From Wuchereria bancrofti (lineage: Eukaryota > Nematoda > Chromadorea > Rhabditida > Onchocercidae): DNA of 64,000 nucleotides. The translations under genes were made by a program, and so were the position numbers. Positions 36,237 through 49,911 of this stretch are shown here, one piece after another; position 1 is the stretch's first letter; each line of letters starts with the position of its first letter. The notes under the pieces were generated by a model. That model was not told the DNA's origin. It searched no databases and was given only the letters and a program-made list of their open reading frames with translations. The stretch is from contig SSBO01000001.1 of the NCBI GenBank assembly GCA_005281725.1, forward strand, positions 686,956 through 750,955. The letters run 5' to 3'.

Positions 36237-39200
36237 TTTTTTTTTTTTACAAATGATTAGAAAACGGATAGATCAAAGAAGAAATGTAAAAAGTAGCAGT
36301 GATAGTTCTTAATTTTTTTTTTTGTGTACATTAAGCATCAATACAAATCTAAATAATAAATTTGCAAAAAAAATTTGCAAAAAAAAAAAAAAGAGGAAAA
36401 AGAAGGAAATTTTTCAAAAACATAAATCAATTGTTTTTGCATTAATAGTGAATGATGTATAAATTATTACAGTAACAGTTATAATTAATCAAAATAACCG
36501 CATTTGAAAATTTTTTTCTTTTTCGCGGAAAGATTTCTTTTTTTTTTAAAAAAATCATAATTCAGGTAAAAAAATGTTAAAAAATTACATATCATGAAAT
36601 GATGATAAGTTAATCGTAAATTAAGTTTCATGATATAGTACGAATGAATTCTGTCAATGTAAATTTCTCGTCTATTTAAAATCATTTTACTCTTTCACTC
36701 ATTTTAAAATGATTTCCTTTTTTCGTTTTTTTTTTTTTACTTTTTATTTTTTGATTGATTAATAAGTAATTTATAAATAGTTAATAACTAATACTAATAT
36801 ATTTTGGAAGTAATTATTTAAAATATGTTAATATCAATTATTATTATCATCATTATTATTACTGTTATTATTATTGCTGAGTGTTATTATTGTTATTATT
36901 ATTATTAGAATAAAATATTAGCTTGTACAATTTTAAGCTACTAATTAGGTAAATTATTTGATTTAGTATATGAGAGTTAATGAGTATTAACCATATGCTT
37001 GCTCCTTATCATTCTTTGTCTTTTTTTATTAGCAGAAAACATTTCATTCAAGCTTACTTATCAGAAAACACTACAATAAGTGATAAACATTTATCATTTC
37101 ATATCATATTGTTTAATCGAGAAATTATAGCGAATTTGTAATGACCATTGTATGGCTACATGGTTAAATTTTTGACAAAATTTTTATAATATTACAAATT
37201 TTGTTTGATTTCACTTAATGTATGTTTGTGTATTAATCTTATCAATTATCAGTCTCAAATATAAATTCAAGATTTGATTTTACTAGCAACTAATTTTCTA
37301 CAAATGTTAATGAATTTAGTCTAAAGCTTATAAATAGTCAGAAATTAGCAGTAATCTTTACAAATAATCAGAAAATTAGCTAAAAATTTACTAATATTTT
37401 GAAAAATTCTGGAAATTAAATTGATCACAGTCATTTTAATTTTTTTTTTTTGACATATTAAAAATGAATTAATTTTGATTAAATATGATGTGACAATTTT
37501 TTTAATTCATTTCACTCACTAAAATTTCAAACAGTTTTCGTCTCTTTAATTAGTACCAAATGAAATTTTATAGTTAACGAATGAGAAGCATTAATTTTAA
37601 GAATGGCAATTAGAAACAACAAGCATAATTAGCTAATAAAAGCTAATTATTGCAAAAATGCAACTTATAAAAGTATTTTCAATTGTTATAACTTTTAAAC
37701 CACTTTGTTTCGCGTATTTTTTTTTGTTACGTCGTTAGCTCTATTTTATTCACGTCTGTTTCACGTCTAAAATTATTGTGCATATTATTTATTTGAAAAT
37801 GACCTTTACGTTTTAGTTAATAATTCAACGTGCAATATCTTTTTTCTTTTTTCAGGAAATAATACAAAGATTATTAATTTTGATAAAACATTTCAACTTT
37901 TTTTTCTTTAAATTTCATTTATCCTTTTTTTGTTATTTACACAATTCGCTCTTCTAATTTTAGCTAATTTTTTCATTCGCTTTAAATTTACTATCAAAGT
38001 TTATTTTAGTTTTTAACAATTTAGTTCATTTCTAAATTTCTATTTTGCAAGAATTTGAAAGTTTAGTTTTTTTAAGGCGAATATAGATAAATGATAATCT
38101 TTATTAACGTAAATTTCAAAAGTTTAGTCGGAAAAGATGTTAAATAAAAGTTTTTTTTTTTTTAAATTAAGAAATTAAGATAACTGACAGATAAGCTAGC
38201 AATTGAATTAATGGGTGTCAAAGTTCATCCATCACTTTCCGTTTGATCTTGTCCTTATAGCAACGAATAGATAATTTTGAATTAACATTAAATTTTTTTT
38301 TTCTGAATTACAACTGGGCAACATTTGCCTATAAATCCTATTTGGTTGTAAATCGTAAAAATCAACAAATTGAAATGAATTGATCTAATTCAAAGGTTAA
38401 TGTTTTAAAAAAAAATTTTTCGGAGGAACCATTATACCCTTCTTTATCATTTTATCACGAATGTTATTATAAAATTAACATTTTTAGCACTTAATTAATG
38501 AATAGTGATGTAGCTATTTATATGAATAGGCAAAATTAAATGGAAATTCAAAATAAATGTTTTTTGATCGGAATATATAAGACAATAAAAAAGTGTAAAT
38601 AAATAAAACAAAATTATCATTTATTAAAAAAAAGATAAAAATCAATTATTTTTGATTATTATCAAATATTTTTCAACAATAATATAAATTATTGTCGAAT
38701 AATTTTTACCGTAGATAAGCATATATTTGTGTATTTTTGCGTAAAATTTAGAAAAAAACAATAATATTAAATGATAAAGAATTTTTTGTAAGTTAATTGA
38801 TATTATTTTTTCATTAGCTTTTTTTTTCAAAAATTAAAATTATAATTGAAATTGCTTACTCTATTTCAATATATTTAAATTGGGTACATTTAAATGATGC
38901 TTCGTTGTTTTTTGTTAAAAAAAAAAAGAAAAAAAGAAGTAATGCAGAAGAACTGTGAAAGTATAATTAAGAAATTACTATATTAATTTATGCATAACAA
39001 AATTATAATTTTCAAAAAATTGAAATTATAATTGAAATTGCAATTTTCTTATGTTTGCAAAATTTTGATTTAATCCAAAAAATTCAATGAGTTATTAGTG
39101 CAAATTTTTTTTCAATTTAATATGCAGCAAAAAAAAAGTGTATGCAAAAATGTAATTGGATTATAGAAGTAATTAAAAAAAAGAAAAAAAAAGAAAATGA

Positions 39201-41606
39201 ATTTGAAAACTTGAAAATACTGTAATTTTTAACTTCTTTATCACTTCATTTCAATTGATTTTGTTTTTCTGAGGAAATAATTTTTCAAAAAGAATTAATA
39301 AAAAAATTGTTTTGGCAAAAAATCCCGAAAATTACTGAAATACAGGAAATTCAATTATTAAAAAAAAAAAAACCTTTGTGTTTTTTTTTTTTTTGTTTTT
39401 ACATTGTTATTGTTTCGCTTCTGATTTTTTTTTCTTTTTTCTTTTTTTTTTGCTTTTTTAAATGGCCCATAGCTTTGAGATATTTCATTTTCTTTTATGC
39501 TTACTTGAACTCATTTAAGGGACAATAAAATGATCCAAGCACAACTAAGCATTTTTCTTTTCTTTTTTCCTTTTTCTTTTAAAGAAAAAGCAAATTTTGT
39601 TAACAACTGTGAAATTTTAATTATTCATAATTTATAATTATTTAATCATTCATAATTTCAACCAAAACTTAATTAATCATAATTTTATAATTACTAGAAA
39701 TAATAAAAATTATCATTGCATTGATGTAAATTAGTTTATGTTGAGAATTTTTGAAGAAACTTTAAAAAAGTATTAATAATTTTTGAAGAAAAAAAAAAAT
39801 GAAAAAGGAAACAGAAATAGTTTTAAAGAAATTACAAGTACATTTTACATCGTATCATTCATTATATTTATGTTAAATTTTTTGAGAAAAATCCTTTAAG
39901 TAATTTGTTTTTTTATAAGTTAAATAATTTTTCAAAGGTTAGATAAATTTAATCATAATCAAATTCAAATAAATGAAAGTAACTATTTAATTGTATTATC
40001 AGCGATCAAATATTTTTTATTTTGTAAAAAATTAGGAAAATTTTTAAAATATTACGAAAGAATTTAAGTTTCTCACTAATCCGTAACTTAATTTATCAAA
40101 TATTACGAATTCAATTTTAAGGTGAAAATTTGTTTCTGAGCTAAACAAGAAAAAAATTGAACTATTTAGGGTATTTATCAGCAATAATATCAGCATTTCA
40201 TCATGAAATTGTTTCACTGTTAAAAATTTACAAATTTTTAATTGTTTAATAAGTATTCATTCAATACACTAAAATGACTACTACTATACTTAATCACTTA
40301 CCGTATACTTTGAAATTACCAAATAAACATGAAATGAAATAAGTATGAAAGTGTTTACATTTATTTTGTCAAATAAAAACAGCTAAGATTATAAATCAAA
40401 TATTTTAAATTAAATAAAATAAAGAGTATAAATCAATGTATTTTATTTAAAATTTTGAAATAAACTTTTTTAAAATAATTGTTATCCATTTAATAAACAT
40501 TGTTAATAATACAAAAGGAAATTAATAATTAGTAGTATAATAGTTAAATTGTCAAAATTAAATGAGAAATATTACGAATTGTTTTGATGAAGGAAATGAA
40601 TGAGTAAACGGAATTCAGAAGTATGTAATCCAGAAACCGATTTAGATGTAAACATCAAAGGCGGAATAGATTATTTATTTCCAACAAGTCATTGAATTAT
40701 TGCTCTTTCAATTTAGCTTAAAACTGAAAAGTGTGAGAGTGAAACAAGAAGCAGTTTTTATCTTCAAAAGCATTACACCACTAAAAGATTGATAGAGATG
40801 AAATGTGATTTAGGAGAATGGAAAAAAGAGTCCTAAATTAATGCCTAAATTGTCTTATCTGATTTTTAATAAAGAATTCAATAGTTTCCCTTTCTCTTTT
40901 TTATCTCTCCCTCTCTCTCTCTCTCTTATTTTATTTTTTTAATTAAATTTTGCAAGAAAAAAAAGAAGAAAATGTTAAAAGTTAGCAGTTAATTTGTTAA
41001 AAGAATTATAAAATTAAGTTATATTTAGAAAATTTTTCATTTTAATATATTAATCAAATATTACTTATTAGTCATACTGTATTTATTTATTTTTGATTAC
41101 TTTTTACAGTTTAATAAATTACAATGAATTTTACAACGAATAAAAATAAAATTGGAATATTTATTTTTGAAATTTTTATAAAATTTAATTTTAGAAAAGA
41201 ATTAACTAAAATTTGAATACAAAACTAATGCTTAAAAATATCGAACAAAATTTTAAACTAGAAATATTTTTACAAAGTAAAAAAAAAAACAATTTTTATA
41301 ATGAATTATAAAATTTCTATCACAGTAGTATAATTATTAATGATAATTTGCATAGCACTTCAAATTATCGCATATTTCTTTTGATACTTGTACTGATTAA
41401 AACTTTTATCACATATTTATACGTTGTAGAAATTTCGTTAATTAAATTTGTAATTAAATTTCGTCAGGTATTAACATTAAATTAATTAATTAAATACATA
41501 AAATGCAAGCTCTGATTAAAAGTATTCATTCTACCGTAAAATATTAATCGACCATATTATTGATAGAGTATTTACTACAACAAAATAAAAATACCAAAAT
41601 CTAATT

Positions 41607-41622
41607 TCACGTGTTTCACGTG
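41607..41622. promoter_or_regulatory. Paired CACGTG E-boxes
   Basis: TTTCACGTGTTTCACGTGC carries two CACGTG palindromes at 41608 and 41617, nine bases apart, about 1.1 kb left of the six-copy CACGTG array. CACGTG is the canonical site for Myc/Max- and USF/TFE-like bHLH factors. Function is inferred only. Confidence 0.35.
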
Positions 41623-42436
41623 CTACCCGGCGCATAATTATATTTTATATCATTTTTATTAATTTTTATTACCTATTAAAAGTTATTTATTATAAATTAT
41701 TCAAAAACGATTTAAAAAAATTGGGAGTTTCCTTTTTTTTTTGTTTGCAATTATTTCAATTATTCAAAAATATAATATGTTTATTTATTTATTTTTAATT
41801 TTTTTTTAGTTATTTGAAGCAGAAAATAGCTTTGGAATTATTTAGCTTAAGAATATAAATAAACTTTTTAGTAAAATAAAAAATTTCTCTCATTTCAAAT
41901 AAAAATGATGCCGATAAAGTTATCAATCATGAAGAATTATTTCAATGACGAATTGTGTTTAAAATAGAATAAAATTGATAAAAATAATTCTATTAAGACG
42001 ATATTTGTTATTAAATAATAATAAATAATAATTAATGATCGTTTTAGATATTTCAAACGAATGAACAAAATTGGTAGAAAGTTTATCATTTAAATATATG
42101 AAATTTGTATAGCTCTTTCTCAATTTTAATCTTTTATAATTTACAAAAAAAAAAAAGAAAAATGAGAGAAACAATTTTATACATACTTCTTTTTCATGCC
42201 GATTAAACGTTTTGTTTTACTTATTGGTCGATTTTAAATTTAATAATTTCAACAAATCATAAGAAAACAACAAAATGTTAATTAAATGATTTATTAAATA
42301 ATTTATTGCGAAACAGAAATGATTGTTTTGAAATATCTTTTTTTCAGAATATTTAATATTTAATTAATAATCATTATTTAATAAAAGAATTCTTTGATAA
42401 TAAATGATAATATATGTCGAAATATTTCCATTATAA

Positions 42437-42705
42437 GATGGCTCAATATAGTAATCACAGTAATATCGTTAGCTCAAAGTAATAATCATAGTATCGTATA
42501 GCTCGAAAAAGTAATCATAGTAATACCATGAACTCAAAGTAATCATAATATGGAATAGATGAAAATAGCAATCATAATATTGTGTACACAAAATATTAAA
42601 CATAATTAATTAAACTTTAAATCAAAATAGTAATCATACTATTGCATAGTTTAAAATAGTAATCATAAAACTTGAAATTAATAATCATAATATCGTGTAA
42701 ATAGA
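42437..42705. repeat. Degenerate roughly 30-bp tandem repeat next to the 27-bp array
   Basis: The phrase AGTAATCATAGTAATATCGT followed by AGCTCAAA recurs with substitutions and indels about eight times, immediately left of the 27-bp array. It is much more decayed than the array, suggesting an older minisatellite. Confidence 0.7.
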
Positions 42706-42712
42706 AGGAATC

Positions 42713-42876
42713 ATTTCACGTGTAAGTGATTAAGATCAGTTTTCACGTGTAAGTGATTAAAATCAGTTTTCACGTGTAAGTGATTAAAATCAGTTTTCAC
42801 GTGTAAGTGATTAAAATCAGTTTTCACGTGTAAGTGATTAAAATCAGTTTTCACGTGTAAGTGATTAAAATCAGTT
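42713..42876. repeat. 27-bp tandem repeat, six copies, each with CACGTG
   Basis: CACGTG recurs at 42717, 42744, 42771, 42798, 42825 and 42852, an exact 27-base spacing. Units 2-6 are essentially identical; unit 1 differs by one base (GATTAAGATC for GATTAAAATC). Each unit carries TTTTCACGTGTAAG followed by TGATTAAAATCAG. Thus each has a palindromic E-box and, eight bases on, the dyad TGATT-AA-AATCA. The homogeneity implies recent expansion or conversion. Confidence 0.92.
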
Positions 42877-44029
42877 AAACGATCCTCTCATAGCTCCTAC
42901 TTCTAATGATGGATAAATTATTGAAAAGAGAAAAAACAAATAATTATTATTGTTAGATAATGAATTTTGGTATAATTATATAATTAAAATGAAATTAAGG
43001 ATAAAATTTACAACTGATATAAGTTAGAAAAAAGTGATGATATTAGAATAAATGGTAATTTATTACAATTAATCAATTCGATAAAAAGAGAAATTTTATT
43101 TGCATTTTTACAAATAAATTAATTAAATTAATTGATCGCATGAATTATTATGTTTTATTAATTCTAGTGTTAAAAGTTTTAAAAAAATTTACCAGCAATA
43201 GTTGTAGGAAATACTTTTTAGATTGCAATTAATAAAATTAAAAAAAAACAAATGAATTATTTCATTAAATATTGACAAGAAATTTAAAATAAAGCAGCTA
43301 ATAAGCAAATTTTCTTCTTAACAATGCATCAAAATGTTGAAAAAAATTTCTTTGAAATGGATCAAATTAATATATTTGATGATATGTCTCATTTTAGAAA
43401 ATTAAAATTTCGATAGAGAAAAATTTTTTTTAAATACACTAAATATTTTTTGTGCTTATTCCTATTTGTAGTATTTTTGTAATTACTTTGCATAATAATA
43501 AATAGTAACAATTAATAATAATATTAGTAATGAATAATAATTGTAATAATAATTAATAATAATAACGATAATAGTAATACTTAAATCTGCGACGCAAATG
43601 AGTTTTTTTTTTAAATACTTTTGATGATTATTTGTTTATTTATTTCATTATTTATTTTTTTATCACATTTCAGGTATTATTATAAATGATATGTGACATA
43701 TCATACGAAGGTGAAATTTTTTTTCATCAATACTGTGATGGAATTGAATATGAATTCATTTGTAATTACAGGTAATCATTTGGTAATTATTCATTTTCAT
43801 TTATTTCAAATTTCATTCATTATAATGAATATTTTTAATGTTTCATTTTGCTTTTTATTCAAATTAGGAAACTTTAGCATATTTTATGCAAATTATTATT
43901 TTATTCATTACAAAATTTAAATTCAATTATCTATCAATAATGAAATGATCAATTTAAAATAACCGTTTTAAAAATAGATCGATCACTTACCATATTCATA
44001 ATAAATATACACGAACCAATATTGTTACC

Positions 44030-44290
44030 CTTTTAATTAGCAATCGATAAGATTCCGAAGACCATTTGCTCAGCGCGTTCTTTGTTCTCATCGATGAGTG
44101 GAAAATTGAAAATTCAGGAGTGAAATCTCAGTTCAAAGGAGCTATGCCGCTCCCGGTTCCCGGCATCATCTGCTTGTTTCTTGCCGACTTGTCTCTTCTT
44201 GTCCGATTTGAACTGATTTATGCTATACTTATGCTATAACATCGCGGTCCACGGTCTACTGCAACAGGCAAATCGTGAAGAATTATCCAA
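44030..44290. other. G+C-richer island of unknown function
   Basis: About 260 bases including CCGCTCCCGGTTCCCGGCAT and CGCGGTCCACGGTC, starkly unlike its flanks. Short frames exist on both strands: plus strand 31 codons from ATG at about 44142 (MPLPVPGIICLFLADLS), minus strand about 40 codons ending in a basic region. Neither has convincing splice or poly(A) support. It could be a cis-regulatory element, a non-coding RNA or a small exon. Confidence 0.35.
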
Positions 44291-46506
44291 TATTCAAATT
44301 TTAAAAATGTTACCGGCAAACATGAAATACAATAACTTTGAATAATGATTCAATGTTTCTGAGGTTTTATCGACCAATTCGATTCGAACAACGAACATTT
44401 GTTGACACGCATAATTTTTCATCTAACTACAAAAAGCACATATATGAACTTTTATACATCGTAAAACTTGCTAAATAACTTTTGAATTTAAACATATTTT
44501 GAAAAATTAGACGATTAACATTTTAGTATTTGCTTTCTATTTCATTTATTTTATCTAAAATTCCAATTGATTTTTTTATTTTTGTAACTTGATAATTAGC
44601 TAATTACTTGAGTTCGTTATCATTTGAAGATGTAACTAAATTAAATAGACTAAAATACCTCTTTTTTTTTTGGAAACATCCAGAAGTGTATGCACTTAAA
44701 ATACATTAATTAGATTAGCAATATCTTAGCTCTTCAAATTTCAGCTCAAATTTTTTTTTTATAACTCATTAAATGCATCCTTCAAAAATCATTTATATGT
44801 AATGCGTCAAACGTGAAATGAATGACGTAAAATATTATTCAATTTGAATGAGTAATAATATCAAGAAATATTTTAACTGCTTTAGAACATAAATATTATT
44901 CGAATTGAAATAGATCAGCACAACATTAGCAGGAGCAATTTTATTCTAAAATTTTTGCAGATATTATACAATGTTTACATTTTGACAACAGATATTACTA
45001 ATCTAATTTTCAAAAAATTCGTTTAACAACTTTTGATTATGTTTTTTTTTAGGAAGGGAAAGAGAGAGCAAAAAAACATTGGATTAAATTCAGATGCATT
45101 TAAAAATTAAGGCTAATCTGAGACACAAGCGACATTTCATGCAAATATTTCAATTTATTCATTTTGTTCTAAAACTTAAAATCTTTTAGCATAACATTAT
45201 TATTCTTCATTTTTCATTTTTTTCTATCATAAATTAAAAAAAAAAAGATATTTTGTAAGAGTTGAATTTTAAATCGTTCAATTTTTTTTTCATTGTAACG
45301 GAAAAGTTCAAACATATTTAACTTTGGTGGCCATTTTCAAATTATAATTTTATATACAAAAATATTCCTATAAAAAAACAACAACAAAACGAAAAAAATA
45401 AGAGCAAAAATTTTTGACATAATTAACTGATTGCTTTTGAAAAATTTTCAAAAGGTTGTTGAAATCATTTGCAAAAGGTTTTTGCGTAAAAGCCACTCTT
45501 TAGCTTTTCTTTAGAAAACAATTTCCGCAAACATATCGTGTGGTGTTCTTTCTTTTTTGATACTTTAATGAGTACTTTTCTTTATCTGAAATTTTTTTCG
45601 CTTTTTTTTTCCTTTTTTTTTTTTTTTTGTTTGGAAAAGATCGATTATTATCATTTCCTATTTTGTTTGAATTGTTGAATGGGATAAATTTTAACAATAA
45701 ATTATAATCTTTAACAATCAACCATTAATGAATCCTTTTTTAACTTGTTTAAGTTTGGAAAAAAATTTTAAGTGTTAAAAAAATTAGATTAAAAATTTTG
45801 TTATATTTTTTATTTATTTATTTTTTTTTTTTGATCAAGTATATATATATTTATAGTAATTATTGTTAGGAATTATAGTTGAATAGTTGATAATTTTATA
45901 CAAATGGTTAAAGCTTGGATTTCAAGTATTTTTGTGTGCTTTTTTGATGATAGCAATAGAGGAAAGATTACGATCGGAATGAAAATTCAAGAGAAATAAA
46001 AAAAAAAAAAGAACAGGGATTTCTTGTTATCAAGTAAATTTATGTATTTTTTGATAAATCATGGTTAAAATGAGCTTCTTTTTATTTTTCTGTTCCGGTT
46101 TAAAACATTGATAATTATCTTGTCTAATCAATATTGCTCCAATGTTTCTTAATTTATTTTTTAATTTTGAAGAAAAAAATTTCCTCCAAAAAAATTGGAA
46201 ACGAAACTTTTTTCTATGTTAGCATGGATCAAATCAAATTGCTATATTACAAATTAAAAAAATATTGGAGAGAAAGTGACTGAAAACATTTTGGCATATT
46301 CTAATATGGAAAAAAAAAGAATTGATTCCTTTGATTTGAAAATCAAAATAGAATATTTTCAACTTTTTGCTTGCAATTATTCTTTCAAAGAAAAAATTTG
46401 AAATCGAAATAATGAATAGACTGATAGTTTGGATTATCGTTCATTTCCGATTTGTAGTTTTTCAAACAGTTACAGAAGATGATGCATTCAACTGACAGTT
46501 TAAGTT

Positions 46507-46852
46507 TCGATATTATGATTACGTCCTTCCGATATGATAATTACATTCTTTTGATATGATTACGTTCTTCTGATATGATGATTACGTTTCCCAATACGAA
46601 GATTACGTTCTTTTGATGTGATCACTTTCTTCCGATACGATGATTACATTTTCCAATATGATGATTACGTTTCCCAATATGATGATTACGTTCTTGCGAT
46701 GCGGTGATTACTTCCTTCCGATATGATCATTCCGTTCTTTTGATATGATATCACGTTCTTCTGATATGATGATCACGTTATTCGAATATGATTTTTAAGT
46801 TAAAATTCACTTTGGATATGATGATTACGCTCTTCCGATATGATTATTGCGC
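46507..46852. repeat. Diverged minisatellite of about 22 bp
   Basis: Around fifteen copies of a unit close to GATATGATGATTACGTTCTT cover about 345 bases, with variants such as CCAATATGATGATTACGTTT. Each unit carries TGATTAC or TGATCAC. Copies differ at several positions, so this is an old array. Confidence 0.85.
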
Positions 46853-46880
46853 CCTCATTAACAAATTATGGTAATTTATC

Positions 46881-46945
46881 TCACACGCACACACAGAAAC
46901 ACACAGTCATACACATACATGTGTGTACACACATATACAGACACA
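46881..46945. repeat. CA-rich microsatellite
   Basis: Interrupted CA/ACAT units just right of the diverged minisatellite. Confidence 0.75.
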
Positions 46946-48954
46946 AATATTACTTTATTATTCCGTTCTTCAACTTCCCAGATGTTTTTATTTTCATTAA
47001 TTATAGCAATAGATGATATGAAATGATTAGTTCAGTACATTGAATATTATACTCTACAGATTGTTTGCTTGTTTATTTGCTTATTTGTTTATTTTTAAAT
47101 TAAAATTCACTATGATAAGGCAGATGAACTTGTGGAATCTATTTTGCATTCCTTTAAATCCATTTTCTTTTCACCTAATTCATCCTTCATCATTTTTTAA
47201 AATATTTCATTTTTTCTGGCAATTAATTTTACTGTATTCTTTTCTAAAATCACTCATAAAATTAATTCTATGAACAATAAACACAAGATATGTACAATAA
47301 GGTTCATTGTTATTGATGAGCGGCATTGTTATCTGTTGATGATTGATAATATTTAATCATCCAATAATTCACTCTTATTTCACCTGCACAATTTAATTTA
47401 ACTTAAACATTTCTTCACTTTTATTTTATCCGATAATAATAAATTTGTTTGTTTGTTTGTTTATTGTTATAAGCTTGGCTCTTAATTTAAGCAAATTTAC
47501 CGTATCTGCTCTTTTTGAAGTCATAATTTTGCCATTAACCATAAATACCTCCCTGTAGGATTATTTTATTGCTAATATTCGAAATAGTTTTGAAACTACG
47601 ATATATTAATAGATAAATATGCGTATATTTGGTTTGTATTTATTAGCAAGTAGTAGAAGTAAATATACTAATTACTAAGTTAATATAACCTATAGGATTT
47701 ATTACTGATAAAACAAATATATATATATTATCGTTATTCTAGCGAATGCTTTTTTTCTATATTCTTTTGCAAATTTATATTTGATATGCACTAAATTAAA
47801 TTTAATTCAATAAATATTCAATTCATAGAAAAAAAAAACGATGTTTTTAAAGTGAAAAAAAAAAAGTTGCCATATTGATCAGTTACCATATTGATTGATT
47901 TCTCGATAAATTACCATATCAGTATAAAATAAAAATAAAAAATAATACCAATGGATAGCTGTTAATGCAAAAATGATAAAAAAAAAACGGATGTGATAGA
48001 TATATTGAATGGCAAACTATAATATGGCGTATATGTCACAGTGATGATAGAGTTCTCATTAGTGAAATAAGGCAAAAATGCACCACCAACAAGAATGATA
48101 AATGGAAAATCTATATTCAATATATTATTCAGTTTTTTTTTTGTTTTTTTTTAAATTCTTTCTGGAAATATGAGATGAAAAATTTGGAATTAAATATTGT
48201 AGGAAAATTAATGATTTCTAAGCCATGATATACCACTTATATTAATGTACCTTTTGAAGTTATCATCTGGAATTGCTTCAATTAAATATTTAAGTGAAAT
48301 ATGTTTTTTTGTTTTTGTTTTTGTTTATGATTAGTGCAATTTGAGCAGTTCTAATTGTGAAATATGCAACATGGTACAAATTGAATTATAGAAAATAATA
48401 TTTGAATAGGAAAATATTTTTTTTACAGTTTCCTCATATGAATATAGTTACAAGTTATAAGTCTGATACTTTAGATATGAAAATTGTTATACTTTGCTGC
48501 TTAACCTTTGACTATCAATCTAAAATAAAAAAATATATGACGACAAGAAATGACAATTATTATTGATTAAAGTGATCTTTTTTACAGTAACTTACTTTTA
48601 AATATTAATTTTTCATACCATAACATGCAAGGCTATATATTCAGAATTATAAATTCACATGGTTGTATTATTTTACTTGAACAAGCTGTAATTCAAAAAT
48701 AAACAATTTATTTTCTCTATATGTGCTAGTTAAAAATAAGCAATATACAATCATTATAAACGTAGATATTGTTATCTTTAATTTTGTTTAAAAAAAAAAT
48801 TCAAATTTTTATCAAAGGCTAAATACTTACTGTAGATTTAAAGCTTTTATATGACGTGTTAGATTTTTTTTTTTTGCTTTTTTTGGGTTAAAGCCTTTCT
48901 ATGAAAGATTAAAAGTTACTACTAGACTATTTTAAATGTTGTAAGGTATTGCTG

Positions 48955-49032
48955 ATGTTATTATTGCAATTATCACTGTTACTGTTATTGTTGCTGCTGT
49001 TGTTGTCGTTGTTGTTGTTGTTGTACTGTAGT
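48955..49032. repeat. GTT/GCT trinucleotide tract
   Basis: Imperfect TTG, GCT and ATT units. Spurious poly-Leu and poly-Thr frames derive from it. Confidence 0.85.
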
Positions 49033-49877
49033 TATCATTACTGTACACACAGATGTTCTCATTTGGTGTATACGATAAGACAAGTAAAAGAAGGAATCGA
49101 TATCTCACCTTTGTCAATTCATATGAACAGTAAATCTAATTAAAGGAAATTAGACACTAAATGTATGTATCGGTATATCCATATATATATGTGTGTCAGT
49201 CTGTGACTTAGGAGAACGGGTAGAATTCCGGTATTCCTAATTCCGGAGGGGCAAAAGAAAAAAGATAAGTATTGAAATATTGGGATCAATATATTTGGAT
49301 GGATATGTTTTAGTTTTCATACAGCTCAAATCGTCTGAAGTCGGAATGTTTGTCACTTTTATCGGTGAGCTTAGAAGGAAAGAATGAAGGAAATGCAGAA
49401 AAAGTCGTAAATTATCGCATTTCAGATTAGGGGATTCTCTCTAAGATTATAGTATTTATTGCGGGTTTAATGGGTAGTTTCGTGCTGTGATAGCAGCAGT
49501 GATTGTCGCCGTTGTTGTCATCATGATGAGAAAGGAAGGAAGAGCCAAAAGAAGTATAAAAGTCTTCAATTGATGAAAGAGAACAGGTAGATAATGGTGC
49601 CAAAATTTGGCTATTTTCTAGTTCAGTGACCGACAATATGAAATGATATCATTTCAGGGAAGTGAAAATGTACTTTCTCTTTATTTCACTATCATTTTCC
49701 TCTAACTTTCCACAGAAGTAGCTGTTGATAATTAATCTACCAATGAGGGAGGCAAATTTTCCACTGATTATACTGACTGATCGACTAGAATATTTCCTTT
49801 AACCAAGCAAACTAGTTACTTTTCTTTCTTTATAATACCACTTTAAATAAAGAAAAAATGAAGTGAAACTTTGCAAG

Positions 49878-49911
49878 TTATTTCAACTTTAAAAGTTCAA
49901 AGTTGAAATAA
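49878..49911. repeat. Perfect 13-bp inverted repeat
   Basis: TTATTTCAACTTT (49878-49890) and AAAGTTGAAATAA (49899-49911) form a perfect 13-bp stem around an 8-base loop, 1.5 kb upstream of mab-5. Confidence 0.65.

Larger units (their letters stand above)
34382..42436. other. Gene desert, segment 4
   Basis: Almost entirely A+T-rich. A 31-codon ATG frame at 40600-40695 (MSKRNSEVCNPETDLDVN) lies in a more complex patch running to about 40830, but has no supporting signals. A near-perfect A/T-only inverted repeat lies at 38999-39034. One isolated CACGTG occurs at 34807. Confidence 0.6.
42877..49877. other. Gene desert, segment 5
   Basis: A G+C-richer island at 44030-44290 and a more complex block at 49195-49640 interrupt A+T-rich sequence. 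The latter holds a 69-codon minus-strand open frame with no ATG start (49427-49636). No gene is supported. Confidence 0.55.

Noticed and set aside
40600..40695. 31-codon ATG frame (MSKRNSEVCNPETDLDVN...)
   Set aside because: It looks coding-like but is short, with a stop directly upstream in frame, no splice signals and no family match.
47545..47570. CTCCCTGTAGGATT, faintly like the Hox-linked miR-10 seed region
   Set aside because: The 5' sequence does not match TACCCTGTAG and no hairpin partner was found.
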